Shown here in pieces: positions 54,762-63,931 of a stretch of DNA of 64,000 nucleotides. The DNA is taken from positions 118,960 to 182,959 of the forward strand of contig JAHHGX010000080.1 of assembly GCA_019359675.1 (NCBI GenBank). Direction: 5' to 3'. Numbering within the stretch: the stretch's first letter is position 1; each line of letters starts with the position of its first letter. The notes beneath the pieces are model-generated. The model searched no databases. It saw only the letters and a list, made by a program, of their open reading frames with translations, and was not told the DNA's origin. The DNA comes from Calothrix sp. FI2-JRJ7 (GTDB lineage Bacteria; Cyanobacteriota; Cyanobacteriia; Cyanobacteriales; Nostocaceae). Made by a program: the position numbers and the translations under genes.

Positions 54762-55769
54762 TTACCTCTGACCAATATTTAACTGTTTTTCTAAACGTTG
54801 AGAAGCAAGAGACATCGAGTAACAAAACACCCAATAAAGCAACCCAACAAACAAATAAACTTCTGCATAACGATTTAAAAATTCAGGTTGAGCTAAAATA
54901 GACCGAGAAATACCCGTCAACTCCAACAACCCAACAATAGATAACAGCGAAGTATCTTTAAACAAACCAATAAACTGACCCACCAATGCAGGAATGACCG
55001 CCCGCAAAGCTTGAGGTAAAATAATTAGTATCATAATATAAACACTATTTAACCCAATAGCTTTACCAGCTTCAAACTGTCCACGAGGTATAGACTGAAG
55101 ACCACCTCGAACATTCTCTGCCAAATAAGCAGCACTAAATAAAGTCAAACCCGCAATTCCTCGCAGTACCCTATCCAAAGTAATATCATCGGGTAGAACC
55201 AAAGGTAACATCACCTGAGCGATAAACAAAATCCCAATTAACGGTAATCCCCGCACTATCTCAATATATAGAATACAAAAATTTCTTACCACAAACAACT
55301 TACTCTGGCGCCCTAAAGCCAAAAGTACACCCAAAGGAAACGAAATAACTATACTAGTTACAGCCATTACCAAAGTTAGCAATAAACCGTTCCATAAATT
55401 ACTATCTGCTGCTTGTAGTCCTAAACCACCACCAATTAACCATAGAATAACAGGAAAAGATATTGCCCATCCTAATGGTAGCCACCTATTCGGTATTTTC
55501 TTAACCAAACTTCCTATAGTTACAATCGTTAAACCCAGAATAATAAATATTGATACCCAAATTCGCCAATACATTTGCACTGGATAACGACCGACTAGAA
55601 ATAGCTGTAGGTTGACAGCAATAACTTTCCATTGTGCGATAAACAATATCCAGGTAAAAATAGATTTGGCGCCCCAAACAAGCAAGAATACACAAACAAT
55701 AGTTAAAATACTATTGTACCAGGTGTCAAATAAATTTTTCCGCAACCATTTTATGATTTCTTGATTCAC
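54762..55769 (-). CDS. Amino-acid ABC transporter permease (AapM/NatH-like)
   Basis: 335 aa with about eight hydrophobic segments. The EAA loop [24 protein letters not shown] and the His/Glu-type permease pattern [26 protein letters not shown] are clear. Longer than simple His/Glu permeases, as in AapM. Pairs with the next permease, 4 bp upstream. Confidence 0.88.
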   Translation of the reverse strand: MNQEIIKWLRKNLFDTWYNSILTIVCVFLLVWGAKSIFTWILFIAQWKVIAVNLQLFLVGRYPVQMYWRIWVSIFIILGLTIVTIGSLVKKIPNRWLPLGWAISFPVILWLIGGGLGLQAADSNLWNGLLLTLVMAVTSIVISFPLGVLLALGRQSKLFVVRNFCILYIEIVRGLPLIGILFIAQVMLPLVLPDDITLDRVLRGIAGLTLFSAAYLAENVRGGLQSIPRGQFEAGKAIGLNSVYIMILIILPQALRAVIPALVGQFIGLFKDTSLLSIVGLLELTGISRSILAQPEFLNRYAEVYLFVGLLYWVFCYSMSLASQRLEKQLNIGQR

Positions 55770-55773
55770 TTGC

Positions 55774-56691
55774 TTATCTTTCCTTAAGTTGAAAGGAACG
55801 GTTTAATGTGTTCATTGTTAAGGAGATAGTCAAACTTATAGTTAAATAAGTTACCATAATTAACAACATGACTTCTACTGCTTTACCAGTTTGATTAAAA
55901 GTGGTAGAAGCAACGAAGTAAATATCAGGATACCCAACCGCAATAGCTAAACTAGAGTTTTTGGCTATATTTAAGTATTGACTAGTTAAAGGTGGAATAA
56001 TTACTCGTAAAGCTTGAGGAAGAATTACTAACCGCATAATTAACCCTGGTTTTAAACCCAAAGCACGTGCAGCTTCCCATTGTCCTCTAGCAACCGACTG
56101 AATACCTCCTCGAATAATTTCTGCAATAAACGCACCTGCATATAATGTTAATCCGAGAATTAATGCAGATAGCTCTGAAGAAATTTCGAGACCAAAAGGT
56201 AATTGTGTACCTTTATTATTAAGATTGATTAATCCAAAGAAAGAAATTTGATTTTCAAGTTTGGGTAAACTGATAAAAACGGCAAAATACCAAAAGAACA
56301 ATTGTAAAAGTAATGGTGTATTCCGTAATACTTCTACATAAATCGAAGCTAAATTACGCACCAACCAATTAGTAGATAATCGTGCGATTCCAACAACGGC
56401 GCCTACAATTGTTGCTAAAATGATTCCAATGATAGAAACTCGTAGTGAATTGACTAATCCAACTAGCAACGCACGATAATAAGAGTCAGTAGGTTTGTAA
56501 GGGATAAGAGTTTCACCAATATCAAAAGAAGCTTGCGATTGTAAAAAATCAAATCCAAAACCAATTCCCAATAGTTCTAAATTATACGTCAGGTTATCCC
56601 ATAATATAAATACTACGATAGCAACGGTGAAAATAGAAATTAATTGAGCGGCAATGCTTAGAAAACGTTGGTTACGCCAAAAAGGAGTCAT
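55774..56691 (-). CDS. Amino-acid ABC transporter permease (AapQ/NatG-like)
   Basis: 305 aa. Membrane spans at about 15-35, 85-115, 150-170, 185-215 and 260-290; EAA loop QWEAARALGLKPGLIMRLVILPQALR. The N-terminal extension before the permease core is typical of AapQ. Its partner binding-protein gene lies 354 bp upstream, separated by an inserted repeat cluster. Confidence 0.88.
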   Translation of the reverse strand: MTPFWRNQRFLSIAAQLISIFTVAIVVFILWDNLTYNLELLGIGFGFDFLQSQASFDIGETLIPYKPTDSYYRALLVGLVNSLRVSIIGIILATIVGAVVGIARLSTNWLVRNLASIYVEVLRNTPLLLQLFFWYFAVFISLPKLENQISFFGLINLNNKGTQLPFGLEISSELSALILGLTLYAGAFIAEIIRGGIQSVARGQWEAARALGLKPGLIMRLVILPQALRVIIPPLTSQYLNIAKNSSLAIAVGYPDIYFVASTTFNQTGKAVEVMLLIMVTYLTISLTISLTMNTLNRSFQLKER

Positions 56692-57045
56692 AACAGATTT
56701 TGGATTTTAATTTGGAATTTTCCTGCGGACATGAATGGATGTAGGGTGCGTGACACCATAACAATCCTAAAACGAAACAAAAATCTCGTAGTGTCACGCA
56801 CCTTACCTAAAAGGAGGAGTTGCGGACATGAATGGATGTCAATACTGCTCGGTTAAGGCGCCTGTACGTTGGGTGGAGCGTAAGCGGAACCCAACACAAA
56901 GCTTGCTGATGTTGGGTTTCGTCCCTCAACCCAACCTACGAATTTTTGTATTTTTAGCTTAACCGAGCAGTATTGGAATGGATGTAGGGTGCGTGACACC
57001 AAAACAATCCTAAAACGAAACAAAAATCTCATAGTGTCACGCACC
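56692..57045. repeat. Nested repeat cluster inside the transporter operon
   Basis: Two nearly identical GGTGCGTGACAC hairpins (56745-56802 and 56988-57045, ~90% the same including the loop) flank an inner unit with 18-bp ends CAATACTGCTCGGTTAAG/CTTAACCGAGCAGTATTG, which itself encloses a GTTGGGTGGAG/CTCAACCCAACC palindrome (56868-56939). The left copy also repeats the last codons of the binding-protein gene (AAAAGGNGGAG). The pattern suggests insertion of one repeat next to another with duplication of ~100 bp. Confidence 0.8.
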
Positions 57046-58098
57046 TTACCTAAAAGGTGGAGCATATAAAATTCCACCTTGATTCCAAAGCTTATTTTTA
57101 CCTCGTTCTAACTTTAATTCGGAGTTTTTACCTAAATTGCGGTCATAAACTTCGCTATAATTACCCACATGTATAATAATACGTTTTACAAAATCATTGG
57201 GAAGTCCGGCGGCTTTTCCTAAATCACCTTCTGTACCTAACAAGCGCTTAATTTCTGCATTATTACTATTTGCTAACTGATTAACATTTTGAGAATTAAC
57301 ACCTAATTCTTCGGCATTAATCAAACTATTAATAGTCCATTTTACCACATCAAACCATTTAGTATCACCATTTTTAACAGCAGGCGCCAAAGGTTCTTTG
57401 GATATCAATAAATCTAAAACAGTATGTTCATCTGGTTTGGATAAAGTAGTGCGTCGAGAAACTAACTGCGAACGGTCAGAAGTGACAGCTTCACAACGAC
57501 CCTGCTCATAAGTAGTAAAAACAGTATTAACATCTTCAAAAACAATAGGTTTATAACTAATACCTCTTTGTCGCATTTGGTCGGCTAAATTTTGCTCGTT
57601 AGTAGTACCAGTCTGCGTACAAACAGATTTACCTTTGAGGTCTTCTAAACTTTTAATATTACTATTTTTCCTAACCATAATACCTTGACCGTCGTAAAAT
57701 ACCACAGGTGCAAACTCTAAACCAGTAGAAGTATCTCGACTAAAAGTCCAGGTAGTATTACGACTTAATATATCAACCTCACCTGTTTGTACAGCAGTAA
57801 AACGTTCCTTCGCGTTTAAATTACGGTATTCAACTTTTTTCGGGTCATCGAATATGGCAGCAGCAATAGCACGACACACATCTACATCCAACCCTGCATA
57901 TTCCCCGTTTGCCTTTACAAAACTAAACCCAGGTAACTGTCCACTCACACCGCAAACAAGTTTACCCCGACTTTTAATTGTATCTAACCTACTTATAGTA
58001 GTAGTAGTATTACCACCTCGCAGGCGCCTGCTGCAAGCAGTCATTGAAAGCATTACCGCTAAAATAGAAAATAATAAATACCATTTTCGATTCAACAT
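57046..58098 (-). CDS. Amino-acid ABC transporter substrate-binding lipoprotein (NatF-like)
   Basis: 350 aa. Signal peptide and lipobox LSMTAC near residue 21. SBP_bac_3 domain with GKLVCGVSGQLPGFSF, AGLDVDVCRAIAAA, RDTSTGLEFAPVVFYDGQGI and the family end GGILYAPPFR. Binds polar/acidic amino acids in AapJ and NatF. First gene of the operon with 55774, 54762 and 54019. The TAA stop is made by the edge of the adjoining hairpin repeat. Confidence 0.9.
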   Translation of the reverse strand: MLNRKWYLLFSILAVMLSMTACSRRLRGGNTTTTISRLDTIKSRGKLVCGVSGQLPGFSFVKANGEYAGLDVDVCRAIAAAIFDDPKKVEYRNLNAKERFTAVQTGEVDILSRNTTWTFSRDTSTGLEFAPVVFYDGQGIMVRKNSNIKSLEDLKGKSVCTQTGTTNEQNLADQMRQRGISYKPIVFEDVNTVFTTYEQGRCEAVTSDRSQLVSRRTTLSKPDEHTVLDLLISKEPLAPAVKNGDTKWFDVVKWTINSLINAEELGVNSQNVNQLANSNNAEIKRLLGTEGDLGKAAGLPNDFVKRIIIHVGNYSEVYDRNLGKNSELKLERGKNKLWNQGGILYAPPFR

Positions 58099-58427
58099 TT
58101 ATCCAACAACTCCTTTATGAGTATGTTAATAACTTTCTTATAGACCAAGAATATTACTATGATTTACTCTAATTAAGCTGGATTTTTATGCAAAATCTCG
58201 TAGAAACCTGGTTTCTATTTTTGCAAATATTGTACGTGTCAGTATAACATCTGGCACAAGTAACCATATATAGAAATACAGTTATATTATTTTGATTTGA
58301 ACTAGCGCACTTGGGAAGGCGCCTTCAAAGTGCGCGGTATCATGTTATTAGTAAAAAAACCTGGTTTCTATAAAAAAAGGCGCCTTCATTGAATTAATGG
58401 CGCCAAATTATGTTATAGAAAATATAA
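58099..58427. other. Intergenic with palindromes
   Basis: Contains AGAAACCTGGTTTCT near 58202, a hairpin GCGCACTT/AAGTGCGC (58305-58335) with an inner GAAGGCGCCTTC, and AAACCTGGTTTCT near 58350. Three GGCGCC occur within 100 bp. No gene. Confidence 0.6.
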
Positions 58428-59066
58428 TTACTTGTTGGGTTGAGGTGTCATACGAAGGTAAGGTTTAATTTCTTGATAACCTTTGGGGAATTTTTCCTTG
58501 AGAACTTCGGGGTCTTTAAGGGAGGGGACTATCACACAGTCGTCACCGTCTTTCCAGTCAGCTGGTGTTGCTACACTGTAATTGTCGGTAAGTTGTAATG
58601 AGTCTATTACACGCAAAATTTCGTCAAAGTTACGTCCTGTGCTAGGAGGATAGGTAAACGATAGACGTAATTTTTTTTGTGGGTCAATTACAAATACAGA
58701 ACGTACCGTTACTGTAGCTGCTGCATTTGGGTGAATCATATCGTAAAGTTCAGAGACTTTACGGTCAGGGTCAGCCAAAATAGGGTAGTTGAGTGATGTG
58801 CTTTGAGTTTCTTCAATATCACCTACCCAACCGTTGTGTGAGTCAACGTCGTCTACACTAAGGGCAATTGCTTTAACGTTACGCTTATCGAATTCGGGTT
58901 TGAGCTTTGCGACAGTTCCTAGTTCTGTGGTGCAAACTGGTGTAAAATCTGCTGGATGGGAGAATAAAATTACCCAGCTGTCACCTGCCCAGTCGTAAAA
59001 GTTGATTTCACCGTGGGTTGATGCTTGAGTGAAGTTTGGTACTGTATCGCCTAAACGGAGAGCCAT
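58428..59066 (-). CDS. 1-Cys peroxiredoxin
   Basis: 212 aa. Peroxidatic Cys in HPADFTPVCTTELG at residue 45; no resolving Cys in the usual C-terminal place, and length and the PADWKDGDDCVIVPS region match the Prx6/1-Cys class. Reduces peroxides, protecting against oxidative stress. Cytosolic. AGGGAATCTCTC-type sequence precedes the ATG; no clear operator seen. Confidence 0.93.
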   Translation of the reverse strand: MALRLGDTVPNFTQASTHGEINFYDWAGDSWVILFSHPADFTPVCTTELGTVAKLKPEFDKRNVKAIALSVDDVDSHNGWVGDIEETQSTSLNYPILADPDRKVSELYDMIHPNAAATVTVRSVFVIDPQKKLRLSFTYPPSTGRNFDEILRVIDSLQLTDNYSVATPADWKDGDDCVIVPSLKDPEVLKEKFPKGYQEIKPYLRMTPQPNK

Positions 59067-59209
59067 GAGAGATTCCCTGTACTTATGAAGCCATAATGTC
59101 TACTTAAAGAATCATGCCATAAAACCCAGTATTCCGATTGGACTAACGCTGTATGTTACAAAATTTTAAGTATTTTTTCAATTTTGTTTGCATTGTGACA
59201 TATTACTTT

Positions 59210-59274
59210 AGAAACCGGGTTTCTCTAATAATATTGTAATAAAAACGACAATTTTGCGTATAAACCCGGTTTCT
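59210..59274. repeat. GAAACCGGGTTTC-family repeat
   Basis: AGAAACCGGGTTTCT and TAAACCCGGTTTCT around ATTGTAATAAAAACGA, the same orientation as 14922-14988. Confidence 0.75.
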
Positions 59275-59283
59275 AGGGTTTTT

Positions 59284-59852
59284 TCAAGCATTGCGAATCA
59301 TCCAAATTAAAGAAGAAAGAATAAAATCGATGGGAGGAATAGAATATTCTGATAAATCAAAGGTTACTGTGTTTTCTTCAAGCTTCATAAATCGCAATTG
59401 AGTACCACTAGTAACACTTCCAATAAATGGTGTTTACAGATTTATTTTTCATTTTATTAAATCGTTGGGCAGCAACCATTTCTGCTACACATTGTCCAAT
59501 TCCAGACCTTAAATCTGATTTTTTTGCCTCTACAATTACAACTGCTGGAGCATCAATTTCTATTAATTTAGGTGAGCGACTAAGCAAAAAATAACATCTT
59601 CCCAGAAAAAATTGCAATTTGTTTCTCTAATATTTTCCATACTTCTATTAGTATAGGAGAAATAATTAATTCTGAACGCACTTTTTCGCTACCAGTTGCG
59701 ATGGCAATTGGTAATACTTCTTCTAAATAGTCTACAAGTTGTTGGGAAGGTTTAATTAGTTCGATATCGGGAATAAATCTTCTTCCTTCAACGGTGGTTA
59801 AACCGAAAGCTTCTTCCGCTTTTGTGATTGTTGTGAAGTCGCTGTATGGCAT
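59284..59852 (-). pseudogene. Frameshifted cyanobacterial hypothetical protein
   Basis: Three frames give consecutive parts of one protein: MPYSDFTTITKAEEAFGLTT, EGRRFIPDIEL..ILEKQIAIFSG; then FLLSRSPKLIEIDAPAVVIVEAKKSDL..CVAEMVAAQRFN; then GSVTSGTQLRFMKLEENTVTFDL..IDFILSSLIWM to a stop at 59284. The EAKK block is reminiscent of a PD-(D/E)XK site. At least two frameshifts (near 59590 and 59415) and a short deletion in the middle. Confidence 0.8.
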
Positions 59853-60450
59853 ATGTTTTGAGGGATAATTGGTATATAGCACCATTAATATGTTAATTGG
59901 CTGGGAAAAGGCGCCAATAAGATTGGTAGGGTGCGTGAAAGCTATTACCATCAATCAATGTAACGCAAAATTGCACTGCTTTCACGCACCATTAATAGGA
60001 TAATTGGTATATAGCGTTTTCCGTTCTAATGAAGTACACAAAGGCGGGCAAGGATGCCTAGAACATAAAAAATTTATCAATTTAATCTGTACCTCGCTTG
60101 ACTAAGAAGCGCTATATAGCACCATTAATATGTTAATTGGCTGGGAAAAGGCGCCAATAAGATTGGTAGGGTGCGTGAAAGCTATTACCATCAATGAATG
60201 TAATGCAAAATAGCGCTGCTTTCACGCACCATTCATATGTTAAAAGCTATTACCATCAATGAATGTAACGCAAAATAGCGCTGCTTTCACGCACCATTCA
60301 TATGTTAATTGACGTTTATCGCTACGTTGAGGTTGGTGCGTGACGCTACGAGTTTTTTCGCTACGTTGTGGTTTTGTGATGGTGTCACGCACCCTACGTT
60401 GTGGTTTTGTTGGGGCGTCACGCACCGTACATCACGTTCAAACACCTTTG
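59853..60450. repeat. Cluster of duplicated GGTGCGTGA hairpins
   Basis: A ~114-bp unit (AGCACCATTAATATG..GCACCATTA) is present at 59877-59992 and again at 60117-60232, nearly identical, including a GGTGCGTGAAAGC hairpin and one GGCGCC. A third, left-truncated copy is at 60243-60302. Between the first two lies a ~125-bp unit with TATATAGCG/CGCTATATA ends. A composite hairpin with two right arms follows at 60335-60426. No gene. Confidence 0.8.
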
Positions 60451-61356
60451 TTATGCTGTTTTAATTGGGATGATACCTTTGTCGAAGATTTGATTGTCGG
60501 TTCCAATACCTGATACTTCGATTTTGTCTGTATATACTTTATATGCGGCAAAGCTGAGTTTTTCTGCTGAGTAAGCTGTCCATTCGTTTTTTCCTACGGG
60601 ACGAGTTCCGGCGCCTCCTCCACAAATTAAATATGTAGTACCATTAATGGCAATGGTGCGTTCGTAATGGTGTTCGTGTCCGTTAATATAGAGTTGGACG
60701 TTATGCTTGGTAAAGATGGGTGTGAAGGCTTTGATAAATTCTGGGTTGCTTCCATATACACCCGATGCATAAATAGGATGATGTCCATATACTATCTTCC
60801 AAGGCGCCTTTGATTTACTTAGTTCTGTATCTAACCAAGATAGTTGAGTTTTAAAGTCAGCATTACCGTTGGTATCGAGAACAAAAAATTGTACTGGCCC
60901 ACGATTATAGGTATAATAGCGTCCGCCGTAGTTAAATGCAGCATATTTTAACTGTAAGTCACCGTTGGCAGTTCTAATATCATGATTACCTAAAGCGGCT
61001 TGGAATTTAACGCCTTTTTTTAATAGTTCTGCATAGGGACGCTCGAATACTGCGTTGATTTTTTCGATTTCGCCATTTGTATAGATATTATCTCCTGCTA
61101 ACACGACTAAATCGTAAGGATTTTGAGTATGGTAGTTAGTCATGGCTTTTGCTACCGCATATTGTCCATTGTCACCTGTACCTGTATCAGCTACAGAAAC
61201 AAATTGATACAATACTTTGCTATCAGGTACAACAGGTTTTATAACTTGAATTGAGTTATGAATGCGCGGTTTTATTGGTGTTGCACAACCTGCAAAACCA
61301 GCTGAGATAGTGCCAACAGTACTTAGAAATAGGAATTCACGTCGTTTGAGCTTCAT
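60451..61356 (-). CDS. Metallophosphoesterase lipoprotein (purple acid phosphatase-like)
   Basis: 301 aa. N-terminus KLKRREFLFLSTVG looks Tat-like, with lipobox GFAGC near residue 24, so probably exported. Metal-binding set: VADTG near 54, LAGDNIY near 85, LGNHD near 118, YGHHP near 180, and NGHEHHYER near 218. Likely a periplasmic phosphoesterase or phosphatase; might be phosphate-regulated, but no Pho box was recognised. Confidence 0.88.
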   Translation of the reverse strand: MKLKRREFLFLSTVGTISAGFAGCATPIKPRIHNSIQVIKPVVPDSKVLYQFVSVADTGTGDNGQYAVAKAMTNYHTQNPYDLVVLAGDNIYTNGEIEKINAVFERPYAELLKKGVKFQAALGNHDIRTANGDLQLKYAAFNYGGRYYTYNRGPVQFFVLDTNGNADFKTQLSWLDTELSKSKAPWKIVYGHHPIYASGVYGSNPEFIKAFTPIFTKHNVQLYINGHEHHYERTIAINGTTYLICGGGAGTRPVGKNEWTAYSAEKLSFAAYKVYTDKIEVSGIGTDNQIFDKGIIPIKTA

Positions 61357-61465
61357 AATTGTTGATTATAAATGTAGGTAGTTTAACGAAATTGAATTGC
61401 AGAACAGTGCTAAATTAGGTCAAGTGTTGCAGCAATGTTGATTTGCACCCTGAATTAAAAGTTCC

Positions 61466-62281
61466 ATGTCCCAAGATAACCCAACCCCCCAACTACCAAA
61501 CCCAAGAGGTCGTCAACAACGCTACCAGAGACGACTACCATTTTGGAAGGTAAAAATTATCCAATTTTTACGGGGAACTATCAGAGTCTTAGAAACGGCA
61601 GCAAACCAACTTGAAGACCCATCTTCGAGAGTGGGGGGTGGTATTATCGCTGCTTTAACTGGGATAATTGCTTTTGTTGCTGTAATTGTTGTATGGACGA
61701 CTTCATCTTTTAATAGTAAACCAGCACCGCAAATTGCAACGGTTCCACCAGAAACACCACCTGTTGCGGTAACACCCGAACCTACACCCACTCCATTAGT
61801 TGAAGCAACACCTTTACCTACTATAGAAGAAACACCCATTGCTTCGGCACCAGAACCACAAGTTGAAGAAACACCCATCGCAGTAGAAACATCTCAACCA
61901 GAAATAGAACAAACACCTATTGCAGAAGAAACTCCAGAACCGGCGCCAACACCGACACCGGAATTTATACCATTAACACCCGAACAAACACTGATAGCAG
62001 CGATAGAAAACAAAGTTGCACAAGTAAGTAACAATACCTTCTCAGGAATAGTAAAATCAATCAAAGCAAATTTTCGTAGTAGTAGTTTAATAGTAACAAT
62101 AAGTGACGATTGGTACACCCTCAAAAAATCACAACAAGATAAATTAGCAGCAGAGATGTTGCAACGTTCGCAAGAATTAGACTTTACCCATTTAGAAATA
62201 TTTGACTCTCAAGATAAACTCATTGCCCGCAACCCAGTAGTTGGTAATGAAATGATTATCTTTCAACGTCAATTAATTTAA
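61466..62281 (+). CDS. Membrane-anchored hypothetical protein with Pro/Thr-rich linker
   Basis: 271 aa. Basic N-terminus (1-55), one transmembrane segment GGIIAALTGIIAFVAVIVVW (~60-80), then a long P/T/E linker with repeated EETPIA units (~90-170), and a C-terminal globular domain (AAIENKVAQVSNNT, DDWYTLKKSQQDKLAAEMLQ). Probably crosses the plasma membrane once with the domain outside. No functional clue beyond this. Confidence 0.7.
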   Translation: MSQDNPTPQLPNPRGRQQRYQRRLPFWKVKIIQFLRGTIRVLETAANQLEDPSSRVGGGIIAALTGIIAFVAVIVVWTTSSFNSKPAPQIATVPPETPPVAVTPEPTPTPLVEATPLPTIEETPIASAPEPQVEETPIAVETSQPEIEQTPIAEETPEPAPTPTPEFIPLTPEQTLIAAIENKVAQVSNNTFSGIVKSIKANFRSSSLIVTISDDWYTLKKSQQDKLAAEMLQRSQELDFTHLEIFDSQDKLIARNPVVGNEMIIFQRQLI

Positions 62282-62288
62282 AACGTAG

Positions 62289-62344
62289 GGTGTGTGACGC
62301 CATACAAAAACTTCAAAGTAATAATCGATGTAGCGTCACGCACC
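62289..62344. repeat. GGTGTGTGACGC hairpin
   Basis: Arms GGTGTGTGACGC/GCGTCACGCACC with one G-T wobble, starting 8 bp after the preceding stop. Confidence 0.8.
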
Positions 62345-62361
62345 AATTTTTCGATTTCACA

Positions 62362-62391
62362 TGTAGAGACGTTACATGTAACGTCTCTACA
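62362..62391. repeat. GAGACGTTACATGTAACGTCTC palindrome
   Basis: Exact copy of the 11401-11430 and 29009-29038 palindrome, 13 bp beyond the trpB stop. Confidence 0.8.
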
Positions 62392-62404
62392 ACATGATGT
62401 GAAA

Positions 62405-63634
62405 TTACATGTTTAGATATTTGATGGCAGACTGTACATCTTTGTCACCACGTCCAGAACAGTTAATGACAATGCGAGGACTACCTGTGAGTTGCGAGCA
62501 AAGTGTTTCTAGGTAAGCGATAGCATGAGATGTTTCTAATGCTGGAATAATACCTTCCAAACGTGATAAACGTTGAAATGCATCTAATGCCTCAGCATCG
62601 GTAACACTATGATACTCCGCACGTCCCATATCTTTGAGAAAACTATGTTCGGGACCAACACCAGGATAATCTAAACCTGCACTGACTGAGTGAGGTTCAA
62701 TAACCTGTCCTTCTTTATCTTGCAACAAGTAGCTCATCGACCCATGCAATACACCAATTCTACCTTTGGTTAATGTTGCTGCATGTTTGTCGGTATCAAC
62801 TCCAAACCCTGCTGCTTCAACACCAATAATTCTAATGCTTTGTTCGTCGATAAATTCGTGGAATAAACCCATCGCATTAGAACCACCACCTACACAGGCA
62901 ATTAAAATATCGGGTAAACCACCCCATTTTTCCATTGCTTGTGCGCGTGTTTCTTGTCCAATTACAGCATGAAAGTCACGAACCATCATTGGATATGGAT
63001 GAGGACCTGCTACTGAACCGAGAATGTAATGCGTTGTTTCGACGTTTGTTACCCAGTCACGAATTGCTTCGGAAGTGGCATCTTTAAGTGTACCTGTACC
63101 TGCTTCGACTGGACGTACTTCGGCGCCCATTAATTTCATTCTAAATACATTTAATGATTGGCGTTCCATATCGTGAACACCCATATATATGATGCATTCC
63201 AATCCAAAACGCGCGCATACTGTCGCAGTTGCTACACCGTGTTGTCCGGCGCCTGTTTCAGCAATAATCCGCTTTTTACCCATGCGTTTAGCTAGTAGCA
63301 CTTGACCTAACGCATTATTAATTTTATGGGCGCCTGTATGATTTAAATCTTCACGTTTTAAGTAAATTTGTGGTGTCGCATCTTTGCGTGCATAATGCTC
63401 ACTCAAACGTTCAGCAAAATATAAAGGAGTTGCACGTCCTACATAGTCGCGCAATAGCTGCTGTAACTCAACTTGAAAACCTGGTTCATTACGATATTGT
63501 TGATACGCAGCTTCTAATTCAAATAAAGCTGGCATTAACGTTTCGGGTACATATTTACCACCGAAACGTCCAAAGCGTCCTTGTGCATCAGGACGCTGCA
63601 TAACTTGATTGGGGTTAATGGGTGTAATGGTCAC
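62405..63634 (-). CDS. trpB: Tryptophan synthase beta subunit
   Basis: 409 aa. The PLP lysine is K104 in [25 protein letters not shown] near 126, the PLP phosphate loop [10 protein letters not shown] near 250, and [10 protein letters not shown] at the end are intact. Makes tryptophan from indole and serine with TrpA. Stands alone here; no trpA in the window. A palindromic repeat lies downstream. Confidence 0.96.
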   Translation of the reverse strand: MTITPINPNQVMQRPDAQGRFGRFGGKYVPETLMPALFELEAAYQQYRNEPGFQVELQQLLRDYVGRATPLYFAERLSEHYARKDATPQIYLKREDLNHTGAHKINNALGQVLLAKRMGKKRIIAETGAGQHGVATATVCARFGLECIIYMGVHDMERQSLNVFRMKLMGAEVRPVEAGTGTLKDATSEAIRDWVTNVETTHYILGSVAGPHPYPMMVRDFHAVIGQETRAQAMEKWGGLPDILIACVGGGSNAMGLFHEFIDEQSIRIIGVEAAGFGVDTDKHAATLTKGRIGVLHGSMSYLLQDKEGQVIEPHSVSAGLDYPGVGPEHSFLKDMGRAEYHSVTDAEALDAFQRLSRLEGIIPALETSHAIAYLETLCSQLTGSPRIVINCSGRGDKDVQSAIKYLNM

Positions 63635-63931
63635 GGTTACTTTTCCACAATTACGGAACGTACCTAATTATAGGCAATTTATCCGGATGGGTAATGACGT
63701 ATTTTTGGCATTCGGCGCCTCGATATTGACTCATTTATAATTATAATGAATATCAATATAATTATTTTATTGTCTCTCACGCTTTAATATGAAGCCAAGT
63801 TCATAAAGTTGCCAAAATGGCAACACGATTACTTGATGTTTGTTATTAATGTACATATCAGGGAATTCCGAATAATACAGCAGATTGCGGGTAAATGAGG
63901 TACAATTATAATTGGTGCATCAATTACGATA
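63635..63931. other. trpB upstream region / left edge of an insertion sequence
   Basis: AT-rich; TAATTATAGGCAATTTATCC near trpB may hold its promoter. Toward the right, sequence before the transposase ATG (63840-63931) should include the insertion sequence's terminal inverted repeat, but without the right end it cannot be defined. Confidence 0.4.

Noticed and set aside
56853..57077. 74-codon minus-strand ORF
   Set aside because: Encoded entirely by palindromic repeats between transporter genes.
13637..62344. The GGTGCGTGA hairpins as plain Rho-independent terminators
   Set aside because: None is followed by a T tract, loops are 30-40 bases, and orphan or duplicated arms occur away from gene ends. 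They may still end transcripts, but they are better described as a REP-like family.
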